DNA of 64,000 bases from Sordariomycetes sp. S80-01Y (taxonomy: Eukaryota > Ascomycota > Sordariomycetes), in NCBI GenBank assembly GCA_037042185.1, contig JAXQJY010000031.1, positions 1-64,000 on the forward strand, written 5' to 3'. The notes under the pieces were generated by a model. The model saw only the letters and a list, made by a program, of their open reading frames with translations, made no database searches and was not told the DNA's origin. A program made the position numbers and the translations under genes. Shown piece after piece: positions 46,635-55,726 of the stretch (positions within the stretch are counted from its first letter, which is position 1; every line of letters starts with the position of its first letter).

Positions 46635-49600
46635 ATGAAAATTACACTCATCACGGCGGCCCTTCTCTTGGCCGGTGCCTCTGCTGGCCCATGGCGCCAC
46701 AATCATCGATTGCCCCCTCCAAGAGGCGCACCACTTGTCGGTTCTCGAGAAACGTGCCAGCCTGCGATGAGAGTCACCCTAGATCTCACACCAATCTGCT
46801 ATCACGAATCTTTCTTCTCAACTACTGTCATAGACCCATTTGGGAACGGCGAATACTTGACTATCTCAAGCGTGCCCACGATTGTGTCCACGTCTTCGAC
46901 ACGCACAAAAATCATCGAGGCGTCAACAATTGTTCAAGACTCGGGCTTGGGATGGGAAGTAATCACGGGTTCTGGATTGGAGACAATATCCGCCATTGTG
47001 CTTCCTGAGCCAACTTCGACAAAGGATGGCATTGAAACGACTGGAGACGGCGGACAAGCCACCGGGCCGATGAATACAGCCGGCAATCCCACACCGAGCT
47101 CACCTGGTGAAAGTGTAAACACCAACGCTGGATCCGTCTCTGGAACAGCCATGGGATCGAACTCTCCTCCACAGACCGTGACAGCGTCCATGTCAGCAAG
47201 TTCGGGCGGAGTCACGACGGCGTCGCCGACCTCTCGGGAGCTTGAGCTGGGCCGAGGGATTCCGACGGGAACAGTGACAGATCTGCCTGATGATCAATTC
47301 ATATTCTTGGCGATCAGCGCGAGCAGTACTATACCTACTTTGCCCACAGCTGTCGCCCAGGCCGGCCGACCAGCTCTTGCTCGCAGACAGGCCGAACCTC
47401 TGATTGAGAGAAGGTCACTCAAGCTGGTAGACCTCAGATCTGCAGACGACGCATCCGACAACGTGAGCCAAGACCAGTGCGACAGCGCTGATCCCCTTCT
47501 CCTCCGCATGGGCAGTCTCGTCCAGTACGACCTCAGCGTGGGCAAACCGCTCGGCGAGACCTTGTCTCCGCTGGGCTTTCTCGTTCCGCCTCCCGGCAAC
47601 CAGGTTGACCAGGCGTTCGGTCTCGTTGACGGTGTTCTTCAGTGGGTTGCTCCAGACGTCGGAAAAGCCCTCTTCTACAGTTGCAATGGCGAGATCGTTG
47701 CGGCTTTTGATGAAATCATGCCGGCAGCCTGCACGCAGGTCGTGATAGGCGCTATAGATGGCAACGCGTGTCAGGAGCGCGTCGAAGAGACGAGGAGCCC
47801 AGTCGATACTTTCACTCCACCCACTGGGCAGATGCCACCAAGCTCTGTTTCCGAATCAACGATCTTTACCCCGATGGTGCCGACCAGCATACCACCTGCA
47901 ACGTTCTCGGTTACGGGAACAACTTCCAGAACTAGCGGGCCGTTCACCAATTCCAGCATCATCTCCTCGACTCTCTCCGCTTCGGCCTCGTCCGCGTCTG
48001 TATCGGGCACAACAGGGACACTCCCGGTCACTGAGTCCTCTGTCTCAGTGTGCGATTCACCGTTGCAGACTCCGGATCACGCGATCAACTCTCGCATGTC
48101 GGAAGCCCTTCGTACCGGAAATCCAGACATTGTGACCGAGGCGGAGCTGCTGCAGCAGATTCCCGTTTCACTCGAAGGACGTCAGACCCCAGCCTTTGAC
48201 CTTATTCCGGACGGCACAACAGTAACATGGCTCCTGAATCCAAACACGGGCTATGTCCGTAATGCTGGCCCTCTTGATGCTCTGTTGGTTGGAAACCAAA
48301 ACATTGTGCAGTCCTCCACTCCAGCGAGGAAGACACTGGCAGCGATCGGGGTGGTGCCCAATTCGAACGCTCGAATAGCGTATTTTGGTGGCAACCCCTT
48401 TATCACCGACGATGCGGGAATGTCCTCGTGGCGGCCTCTCAGCGATGCTGGTCTGACCGCCGTGCTCAAAAATACCGCCCGCTACCTTGTTCCGATCGAT
48501 GGGTGCAACACCACGTCGAGCGAGGCTCTGCAGGCTCGTCAAGAAGGCGACTTCTCCGATCTCCGAATCGTCGTGGCCCAAGCCCGCAACGGCGGGTCTG
48601 AAACCGCCACGCTGGCCTCGCTCCAGTCGCTCTTCCCGGGGGCCCTGATCAACGGCGGAAGCGCGGACGCAAATGCTTGTGATTTCGTGGCTGGAGAGCC
48701 AAATACTTGCCTCGCCGGGGCGAACCTACTCGTCGTAGGCGACGATGCAAACGTCGGTGACGACGCCCTGGCGCAGCAAATTGCAGACCTCCACAGGGCT
48801 GGCCTCCCAACACTTGTCATGGGAGAGAACGGCAACCCGCAGCCTCTTTCGCAGAAGATCATGGCGCTTCTGGGAGTCACCGCGGCCCAGAACTACTTCA
48901 ACGGGCGCACCGTCATCGATCAGGCTACCAAGGAATACCTCGTTCCGGAACGCGTCATATCCGATCAGATTCGTGAGGACGCCCTCACAGTGGCACGGTA
49001 CCTGGATAACGACCCGCTGGTGCCCTCAGACTACTCCTCGTGTCTCAGCACTACCACTTCAGGAGTCGGCGACACCCAGCTGAAGACGTGCATCGAGGAT
49101 CCGGCTGCCGGGGTGGCCGAGCACGCAAAACCCTACTTTGCCGCCTTGAAACGGTTCCGGCAGGTGTTCGATGGGCTGTCCGGGGCGGGACTGGATATGT
49201 TTGAATCGACTTTTGGCAGCCAGACAGAGGTGGTGCGCGTCCTCGCTCTCCTTTCGGACAAATATCGACGCGGGCCCGGAAAGCAGCCTGGCGATCGTGC
49301 GGTCGCCATCGCGTACCCGGTCGACTTGAGGAATGACGGCGCTGAAGCGGGCAGAAGCTTCTACTCTGACTGGTTAACACCGCGGACCACGAAAGCCACA
49401 GGCCGTCCGCGGACCCTGGGATCTTTGTACTGCCCGACCAAGATCATGGCCGAGACTGACATACAATCATGCCAAAGCCCAGTATTCCCCAATGTGGGCA
49501 ACTACCCGCTGACTCTCAGGTCTGCGCCCGAGGATCGCTTTACCGCTTCCGGCTTCGATCAAATCCCGGGACGGCCAAGCACAGTCACGCTCCAAACGGA

Positions 49601-51359
49601 CCCCGGCTTCCCGGTCTATATTCGCTTTTCGGCTGGTAAAGATGCGACCAGTCGGGCTACGTTGCTTTCTGCTAACGGCGCCGTGTCGACCTACAACCGC
49701 CCGAGCTTCTCCGTGGGCCCTTATGTACGATTGATGCCTAATGTACCCGTCACCTTGAACACGCCGTACGGTGGTCCTCTATACGTACGCCTCGCAGCAA
49801 CGAGTACTACCAACCCGACCGACGTTCAACTGTCGTTCCGAAACGTGGCTCGGCACCCCACTCTCTACTACCCGGCCACTGACGCCGAGATCGCGGACTT
49901 TGCGGCGGAACTCTCCACCTCAGACGCTTACTGGGCAGACATTGTTGACGATGTGTTCGAAATTCACTCGCCGATAGCGAAGATAAGATCCGCCCTCGAC
50001 CCAAGAGGTCAGGATGTTGAAGCCCCGCCACGCCGAGTATACTACAACGGAACCAACGGCTTGACAGAACTCATTGACGACTTCAGAAACTCCTGGGCAG
50101 CACGAGAATATACGCTCGCCGGCCTCAAGGTCCGCTCAGAGCCCCTCTCGTCCACATTGTCAGCCGACGATCAGGAAATATGCTCTGACCTCCGCCTGCC
50201 CTGCCTGAATGAGACCATCAACACGCTCGTTGCCCACCAGCACGTGACCTACGACTCTTACTCGGCGTGCGGTGCATTGTGCTCAGGCAATCCAATCACA
50301 ATTAGCGGAGATCCAAAGCCAATCGGCTACGGAGAGGGTCACGAACTCGGACACAATCTCCAGCGTCCGCAGCTTGGTATCTTCTGGCCGGACACAAGAC
50401 TTGGTTCTCAGATGAGCAGGGTGGACAGTTGGGCGAATTACGTTCAACGCGATGGAGAAACCTCCAATAACATCTTCCCAATCGACAACATCTACACATA
50501 CTTCCGGTTTACTCTCCCTGGGAGGACCAACAGCCCCCCGTACGACGGGCTGCTTGGTAGTCACGACCCGCGCAAAGATGTTGACACCTTCAGCGCGCAC
50601 GCTTCAGCGTACTCGGACATCCGCGGGAGCGGCCAGAATGTCGTCCTTGACGCCACTTGCAAAGTTATCGGAAGCTATCCCGTCGGTACGCCTTCAGACG
50701 TCATGCTCGCCAACGCAATTTGGAGCAACGGTGCGTATTCAGCCAATAACGGACTAAGATTGACCTTCTACGTTCCTCTACCCGATTTGCTCCAGGGCCG
50801 CATAATGTCAAATGGTGTCACGCTGAAGGATGGTCGCGACATCTTCACGCTGTTGTACCAAGCCGCTCGCGCCTTCACCGTCTACGCTGCGGACGAAGCA
50901 ACATGGAACGCAAACCGTGACAGCCTGGGCCTTTCTGCATATGATTACCAAGATGATGTAGTCTATGGATCGGGAAAAACTGTGAGTGGGATGATTGGCA
51001 ACGACTTTATGCTTGTCCTGCTCTGTCGGATCACTGGATACGATTTCCGCCCATACTACGCTTCGCGTGGTGTCTTCTACACTTCACGCGCCAACGAGCA
51101 GGTTGAGGCCAATGAGGCAGCAGGGGATGCCCTGAGGAGATTCGGAAAACCGTTCCTTGCGCTGAACACGCAACAGCCAAAGGTGAACCGGACATCTGTG
51201 CCGGTCGACTCGCCCAGCGCCTACACATCGAACGATGTCTTCTTTGACACGAGTGACCCGGCGACCACATGGCCGGGCTCGGACGATGACCTCAATGGTA
51301 CTCCGGAGAAGTTTGTCGGATTTCACCCTCGGTCATGTCAGGGGTTCACGGCTGGCTGA
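46635..51359 (+). CDS. Large secreted M60-like (enhancin-type) metallopeptidase
   Basis: A single exon of 1574 codons. A signal peptide (MKITLITAALLLAGASAG) is followed by about 180 residues of variable sequence and two Ser/Thr/Pro-rich linkers near residues 140-200 and 390-470. The C-terminal half holds the gluzincin motif HELGH at 1236-1240. A downstream GETSNNIF block supplies the likely third zinc ligand or catalytic Glu, as in the M60 family. The HExxH-to-Glu spacing (about 34 residues) is slightly longer than the pattern I remember for the family. M60 peptidases cleave mucin-like glycoproteins. In a fungus it could act on host mucins or on cell-wall glycoproteins. No GPI site is obvious. 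Confidence 0.85.
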   Translation: MKITLITAALLLAGASAGPWRHNHRLPPPRGAPLVGSRETCQPAMRVTLDLTPICYHESFFSTTVIDPFGNGEYLTISSVPTIVSTSSTRTKIIEASTIVQDSGLGWEVITGSGLETISAIVLPEPTSTKDGIETTGDGGQATGPMNTAGNPTPSSPGESVNTNAGSVSGTAMGSNSPPQTVTASMSASSGGVTTASPTSRELELGRGIPTGTVTDLPDDQFIFLAISASSTIPTLPTAVAQAGRPALARRQAEPLIERRSLKLVDLRSADDASDNVSQDQCDSADPLLLRMGSLVQYDLSVGKPLGETLSPLGFLVPPPGNQVDQAFGLVDGVLQWVAPDVGKALFYSCNGEIVAAFDEIMPAACTQVVIGAIDGNACQERVEETRSPVDTFTPPTGQMPPSSVSESTIFTPMVPTSIPPATFSVTGTTSRTSGPFTNSSIISSTLSASASSASVSGTTGTLPVTESSVSVCDSPLQTPDHAINSRMSEALRTGNPDIVTEAELLQQIPVSLEGRQTPAFDLIPDGTTVTWLLNPNTGYVRNAGPLDALLVGNQNIVQSSTPARKTLAAIGVVPNSNARIAYFGGNPFITDDAGMSSWRPLSDAGLTAVLKNTARYLVPIDGCNTTSSEALQARQEGDFSDLRIVVAQARNGGSETATLASLQSLFPGALINGGSADANACDFVAGEPNTCLAGANLLVVGDDANVGDDALAQQIADLHRAGLPTLVMGENGNPQPLSQKIMALLGVTAAQNYFNGRTVIDQATKEYLVPERVISDQIREDALTVARYLDNDPLVPSDYSSCLSTTTSGVGDTQLKTCIEDPAAGVAEHAKPYFAALKRFRQVFDGLSGAGLDMFESTFGSQTEVVRVLALLSDKYRRGPGKQPGDRAVAIAYPVDLRNDGAEAGRSFYSDWLTPRTTKATGRPRTLGSLYCPTKIMAETDIQSCQSPVFPNVGNYPLTLRSAPEDRFTASGFDQIPGRPSTVTLQTDPGFPVYIRFSAGKDATSRATLLSANGAVSTYNRPSFSVGPYVRLMPNVPVTLNTPYGGPLYVRLAATSTTNPTDVQLSFRNVARHPTLYYPATDAEIADFAAELSTSDAYWADIVDDVFEIHSPIAKIRSALDPRGQDVEAPPRRVYYNGTNGLTELIDDFRNSWAAREYTLAGLKVRSEPLSSTLSADDQEICSDLRLPCLNETINTLVAHQHVTYDSYSACGALCSGNPITISGDPKPIGYGEGHELGHNLQRPQLGIFWPDTRLGSQMSRVDSWANYVQRDGETSNNIFPIDNIYTYFRFTLPGRTNSPPYDGLLGSHDPRKDVDTFSAHASAYSDIRGSGQNVVLDATCKVIGSYPVGTPSDVMLANAIWSNGAYSANNGLRLTFYVPLPDLLQGRIMSNGVTLKDGRDIFTLLYQAARAFTVYAADEATWNANRDSLGLSAYDYQDDVVYGSGKTVSGMIGNDFMLVLLCRITGYDFRPYYASRGVFYTSRANEQVEANEAAGDALRRFGKPFLALNTQQPKVNRTSVPVDSPSAYTSNDVFFDTSDPATTWPGSDDDLNGTPEKFVGFHPRSCQGFTAG

Positions 51360-53099
51360 ATATGCATCAGGGGCCGTTGGTAGGGTTTGAGGCTCGGGGT
51401 GTGCGATTTCAGGCTGGCAAACTACCGCCATCGAGTTTATAGCTGTTGTAACTTTCATATAGAGCCGGTCATGAGGCAACAGCCGCTTAGCTTAATCGGC
51501 GTTTGCCCCTCCCTGAGCCCTGTGTTTCTAAGCTCATCGTACTCAACTTCCGTGATGATGAATGGTCCGAGAACTTCCAAACACAGAGATCGGTAGGACC
51601 GTTAATGCTCTGCTTATGGCATCCATGAATGAAATCCACAGTTCCCTGCCAACAGATGGCACGGAAGGCTGGATGCAGTGGCAGTTGACTGTCTTGTGGT
51701 CAGTTTCGATCATTCTGCCTGTCCACATTCTGAATTAGTGGCAGCCTTCAACCTTCACGTCGCGGGATTGAAACCCAAACAATTAGCTCTCAGGCTTTAA
51801 CGGGCTCTTATTCCAAAGTCTGAACTGGGGTTTCGCAAAACAACCTTCGAATTTGGTCATGTGTGTTCTTGATGAGCGCTTGGTACCGGGTAGTCGGCAT
51901 GCTTGCGCCAGTGCGAACAGCCTCAAAGTGCAACACGGTGGCACCACACGAATGTTCGCACCCTCTTCATTTGACCATGAAGCTAGTGAAACCCAATGAT
52001 ATCTCTCGGTAACAGAAAGACATCGAAACTCTTGAATAGCTGGGGAGCATAGTGCGCGGTGTATAAGAGTCTGCGTTCATAATGTGTAAGCTTGTAAGAC
52101 ACACTTTGTCACTAGAAGCCATACAACTCAGCCTCAGCTGTAGCTCTACCCAACTTTGCGTGCCGTCAATACTGTCACAAGAATCGCTCATTCCTAGAAT
52201 TGCGCCCCCAAACCTGGATTGTACATAATTAGCGATCATGTTGTTGTTGGGGGCCAGCACGCGGCGTCTGCGGTGTAGCGGAATCAGAGGGCCCCGCGCC
52301 GTATGCCGAGAGGGAGTAATTAGCCTTCATTGGCTGGTGCTCGTCTGGCTACTCAACGACCTACGGCTAGCCGCCCTTAGCCCCTTACTCACTCTAGGCT
52401 TGTGTGGCAATCTGAGGCGATTCGTGACTCGGCCAAGGATCAGGGGCGCAGATACTTCCACGAGTGCCTGCTTGTGGTTGTGATCTGCTCTGAAACATAG
52501 CGTGGATCGCGTCCATAGTGACCCTGTTCGACGTCATTAATCAAGCCTGCGCCCTGGAAGCCGTAGGTGCTGTGCTGCGTGGGTCCAGCCTAGGTAGCTC
52601 CTCGGGCTATACCAAACCCGGAACAATGGTTTGGAATCATCCTCCGCTTCACCCAAGCCGCAGCTCGTGAAAGCACACTCGCGGCTCAGATAGCAACACA
52701 GACATTGGATTGGTCTATAGCGTGGCGTTCCTCTTTGAGAATACAAGCATCAGAGATAGGACACTCCCCTCAACTCATAGGCACCCTTACCCGTTCTGAG
52801 CCGGACGGTGGCGTCGTTACGGCTGCCGTATGGCCAAGCGTATTTTTTTTCTTTTCTTTTTTTTAAGAAACTCCAACCATGGAATAGATGACTGACTGCA
52901 AAGAAGTAACGATGACCTGTCTGTTTCGATGGCGTCATTGGGCTCTGCATGTACTTGAAGCCTTCTATAAAAGCCCTTGGCCCTCGTGTCATGCACGAGA
53001 CAAATCACTACCTTCAGCACCATCGACTCGTCTAAGGTCTAAGCACCGATCAAGCACTTTACTCCTTACTGCTTCAGACTAGCAAAGATCTTTTTCATA
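51360..53099. other. Intergenic, no gene recognised
   Basis: About 1.7 kb. A T-rich tract is present at 52844-52864, and TATAAAAG at 52966-52973 is the probable core promoter of the next gene. No protein-like frame is seen. Confidence 0.45.
52966..52973 (+). promoter_or_regulatory. TATA box upstream of small secreted protein gene
   Basis: TATAAAAG lies about 130 bp before the ATG at 53100 and is followed by a C/A-rich leader with several CACC and TCACT words. Confidence 0.5.
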
Positions 53100-54002
53100 A
53101 TGGCCGCACTGTCCACCCTATTTGGCGCCTTGTTTATCGCATCTGGCCCGATGGTTTCATCCGACTCCCCAATTCAAGGTTCGGATTCTGTCGAGGCGGG
53201 TCCTAACTGGGAGGAGTATGTCAACAAGGCCGGATACACTGCACGCCGCTTCAAGAAAGGGATGGGTCCCGGCAGCGAAGACTACAACAACCGGTTTGGT
53301 GGCCGCGAATTTTCCCTCTACAAGCGGGACGACGGCACCGTTACCCAACCTTACGCTGGCAAAACTGAGATTGCCTACGGCTGCGACGTCGACATTACCG
53401 ACCAGGTTCTAGACCTGCTCAACGACCTGTGCGAAGACACGCAGTGTGATGAAGGCTCGTCTGCCGAGGCTCAGGTCACCTATCCTGACGACGGGCGCGA
53501 GACGGACTACAGCGTTGTGCTAACTGCCGAGGGATCTTATCCATCTGGCCAGAAGGATGCTTTTATTGCTGCCATCAAGGAAATCGTCGAACAAGGGGCC
53601 TCTTCTACCAGGGATGTGCTGTCCAGCTTCCCTGGTAGTTCCCACGTGTAAGTGCGCCCTCGGCTGTGGCTCGTCTATCAAATCTAACGTGCGGCGGCAG
53701 GTCGGCCAGAGTTTTCGAGTGTCCGGTGCGCTACTCGAGCAACTACTTCTCTGTTGTGCTCCGAGAGGCGGGAGATTTTGGAGGCCAGATCGGAAACTTG
53801 GACGTCAATCTTGAATTCAGAGAGGACGGGGGCGTAAGTTTTGCGGCCCAAGCGTGGGAGTTCTGAGCCGTAGCTGACCTTGACCCAGGACATTTGCGGG
53901 CCGGTTATGGACGCCGTGACAGATATCGCCAGCGCGATTTCTCACGTCGGCCCCATCTTTCCGATTGTCAACGACATCATCTGCGCAACCCCTGAGCAGT
54001 AG
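53100..54002 (+). CDS. Small secreted protein, three exons
   Basis: Exons 53100-53647, 53701-53833 and 53889-54002 join to 795 nt, giving 264 residues. Both introns have GTAAGT donors and CAG acceptors. A signal peptide occupies about the first 20 residues. LYKRDD near residue 76 offers a kexin-type site. The mature part has six Cys (CDVD, CEDTQC, ECPVRY, DICGP, DIICA) and ends shortly after the last. The layout (signal, pro-segment, KR, Cys-stabilised domain) suits a secreted effector-like or antimicrobial protein, but I do not recognise the family. It shares only general layout with the secreted protein at 6835. Confidence 0.8.
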
Positions 54003-54309
54003 ATTGGGCGGTCCGGGCACGACCTTGGTAGGCCCAACTGTTGCCATGTCTCCTTGCTAGTTTTCGCGTTAATGAAGGATATTGGCGTGTCAAATTATGG
54101 TTTAAAATCTCAAGTACATACGTGGTACAGGCAGAACAATACTAGTAGCGACCGAGATATGCAACGTCTTTACAGTTCGCAGAAGTGAGAATTGCTTGCG
54201 GGAGCGGACGTCTGAAACACCACGTGGACCAGTAAACAAGGCCTGGTGGAGCGTGGATCGACCTGCCCTCACAGTTGTCAACAACTCTGCAAAAGAATGT
54301 TTTGCTGTT

Positions 54310-55101
54310 TCATCGAGAGCCCAGATATTTCCATGCCATGGCAAGAGCTGCAGCACCGCCCGCCAGTATGACAGCCCAACGCTGCAAACCCCTCCCAACC
54401 ATCTTTGCAGCTAGCCTGTCGATGGCTTCACTGTCGTTGATCTTAGGAAACGGGACATCAGGAATGTCCTTTCCCAAAGCCTTGCACAATGGCTCCCAGC
54501 CGTCCTTGACATCGAAGAAGACCAGGCGATCTGCAGGCACCTCGCTCTTCAACCACGCCACATGTTTGTGATACACGTCCTGAGATAGGGGCTCCGCCTC
54601 CCCATACATGTGAAGATACTGCTGCCTCAGCCCATTTACGTAATCGGGGAAATATCTCATGGTCGGCAGTGGTAGCAGCACCGCCCGCAAGAACCACATA
54701 GTTGCGACGTTGGCTATGGCTGCCATGCTACGCTCCCAAGACGCCGGGTCGCGCGTCGTGCAAATGACCAGAGCCTCAGGGTAAAGCTCCAGCAGCTTCG
54801 GGCCAAAGCCACAGGTGGGAGAGTCTGTCACGGCGGCGTAGCCATCGAGTCTCTTTCTGAGCAATGCTGCTTGGTGGTCGCCTTCGTCAGGGGTACTGGT
54901 CGGAAGACTCGAAAGAATGTCGATCCAACCACGTATGTCTGCCTCGGGACCCAGGGTCACCTGAGTGCCGCCATGGTATACGGGAGCCTGTAGCAGGATA
55001 CGGAGCGCCTCGCTAAAGGAAGCCGTGCCGGTACGGGGAAGGCCGGCGCCGATGACTTGCATCTTGACCCCTGGCTGAGGGGCTGACGGTGCGTTGCCCA
55101 T
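54310..55101 (-). CDS. Sulfotransferase-like protein (Sulfotransfer_4 type) with C-terminal membrane anchor
   Basis: The ATG at 55101 is preferred because MGNAPSAPQPGVKMQVIGAG starts just before the conserved core; an in-frame extension to 55188 has no other support. The 5'-phosphosulfate-loop-like motif GLPRTGTASF is near residue 20, and the 3'-phosphate motif TTRDPASWERS is near 120. A hydrophobic tail (WAVILAGGAAALAMAWKYL) near the end suggests membrane attachment. Fungal members of this group are usually annotated as NAD-dependent epimerases or sulfotransferases, with few functions proven. It sits next to the CPS/KS gene, so it might modify a hydroxylated diterpene, but it is equally compatible with general metabolism. 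Confidence 0.8.
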   Translation of the reverse strand: MGNAPSAPQPGVKMQVIGAGLPRTGTASFSEALRILLQAPVYHGGTQVTLGPEADIRGWIDILSSLPTSTPDEGDHQAALLRKRLDGYAAVTDSPTCGFGPKLLELYPEALVICTTRDPASWERSMAAIANVATMWFLRAVLLPLPTMRYFPDYVNGLRQQYLHMYGEAEPLSQDVYHKHVAWLKSEVPADRLVFFDVKDGWEPLCKALGKDIPDVPFPKINDSEAIDRLAAKMVGRGLQRWAVILAGGAAALAMAWKYLGSR

Positions 55102-55726
55102 GGTGAGAACAGCTTCCGCTGCTGTGGGATTAAGGAGTGATGCTGCGCAGTCCAGGAAATCCAGGAGATAGCGATTGTTCGTGATCAATTGGGAGCGCGG
55201 GTAGATGCTAGAAGGAAGCAGGACTTAGCTAGGGGCGGCATCTGCACAAATATAAGTACACGCAGGAGGATCGAGATGTGGGTCGACAGTGATTATCGGG
55301 CCTGTCACCACATGCGGCACGTAACATTGTTAAACGTGCACTGGGCTTGGCCTCTGTGTCACTGCATTGAGATGGAATCGGGAAACAGAGTGGGATTGTG
55401 TGGAACCCACCTGATCGCAGCCATTCCCAAATGGGAAACGAACCTCAAGGTCGCAAGTCTTAATTCACAAGAGGTTCTGGGAGGTTACGAATTACGGATA
55501 GCACAGACACAGCGCCATTCGTGCGAAGGATGCGGATCCTCGAGGGAGACAGGTTCCCATGATCTTCGGCACGGGAAAGGCTATTCAAAAGGTGCATAGC
55601 CTGCCTCTTCAGAATAAGATCTTAAATATAGCAAGAACATAAAAACCCTACTTAGCTCTCCGCGTTGCATGGTCAATCTTCAGTGTCTTTCACCCCACCC
55701 CTCCCCTCAAGCCCAAACACTCTGTG
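55102..55726. other. Intergenic between two minus-strand genes
   Basis: About 600 bp containing the sulfotransferase-like promoter and the CPS/KS terminator region. A 136-codon plus-strand frame at 55189-55599 has no recognisable feature. Confidence 0.4.
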
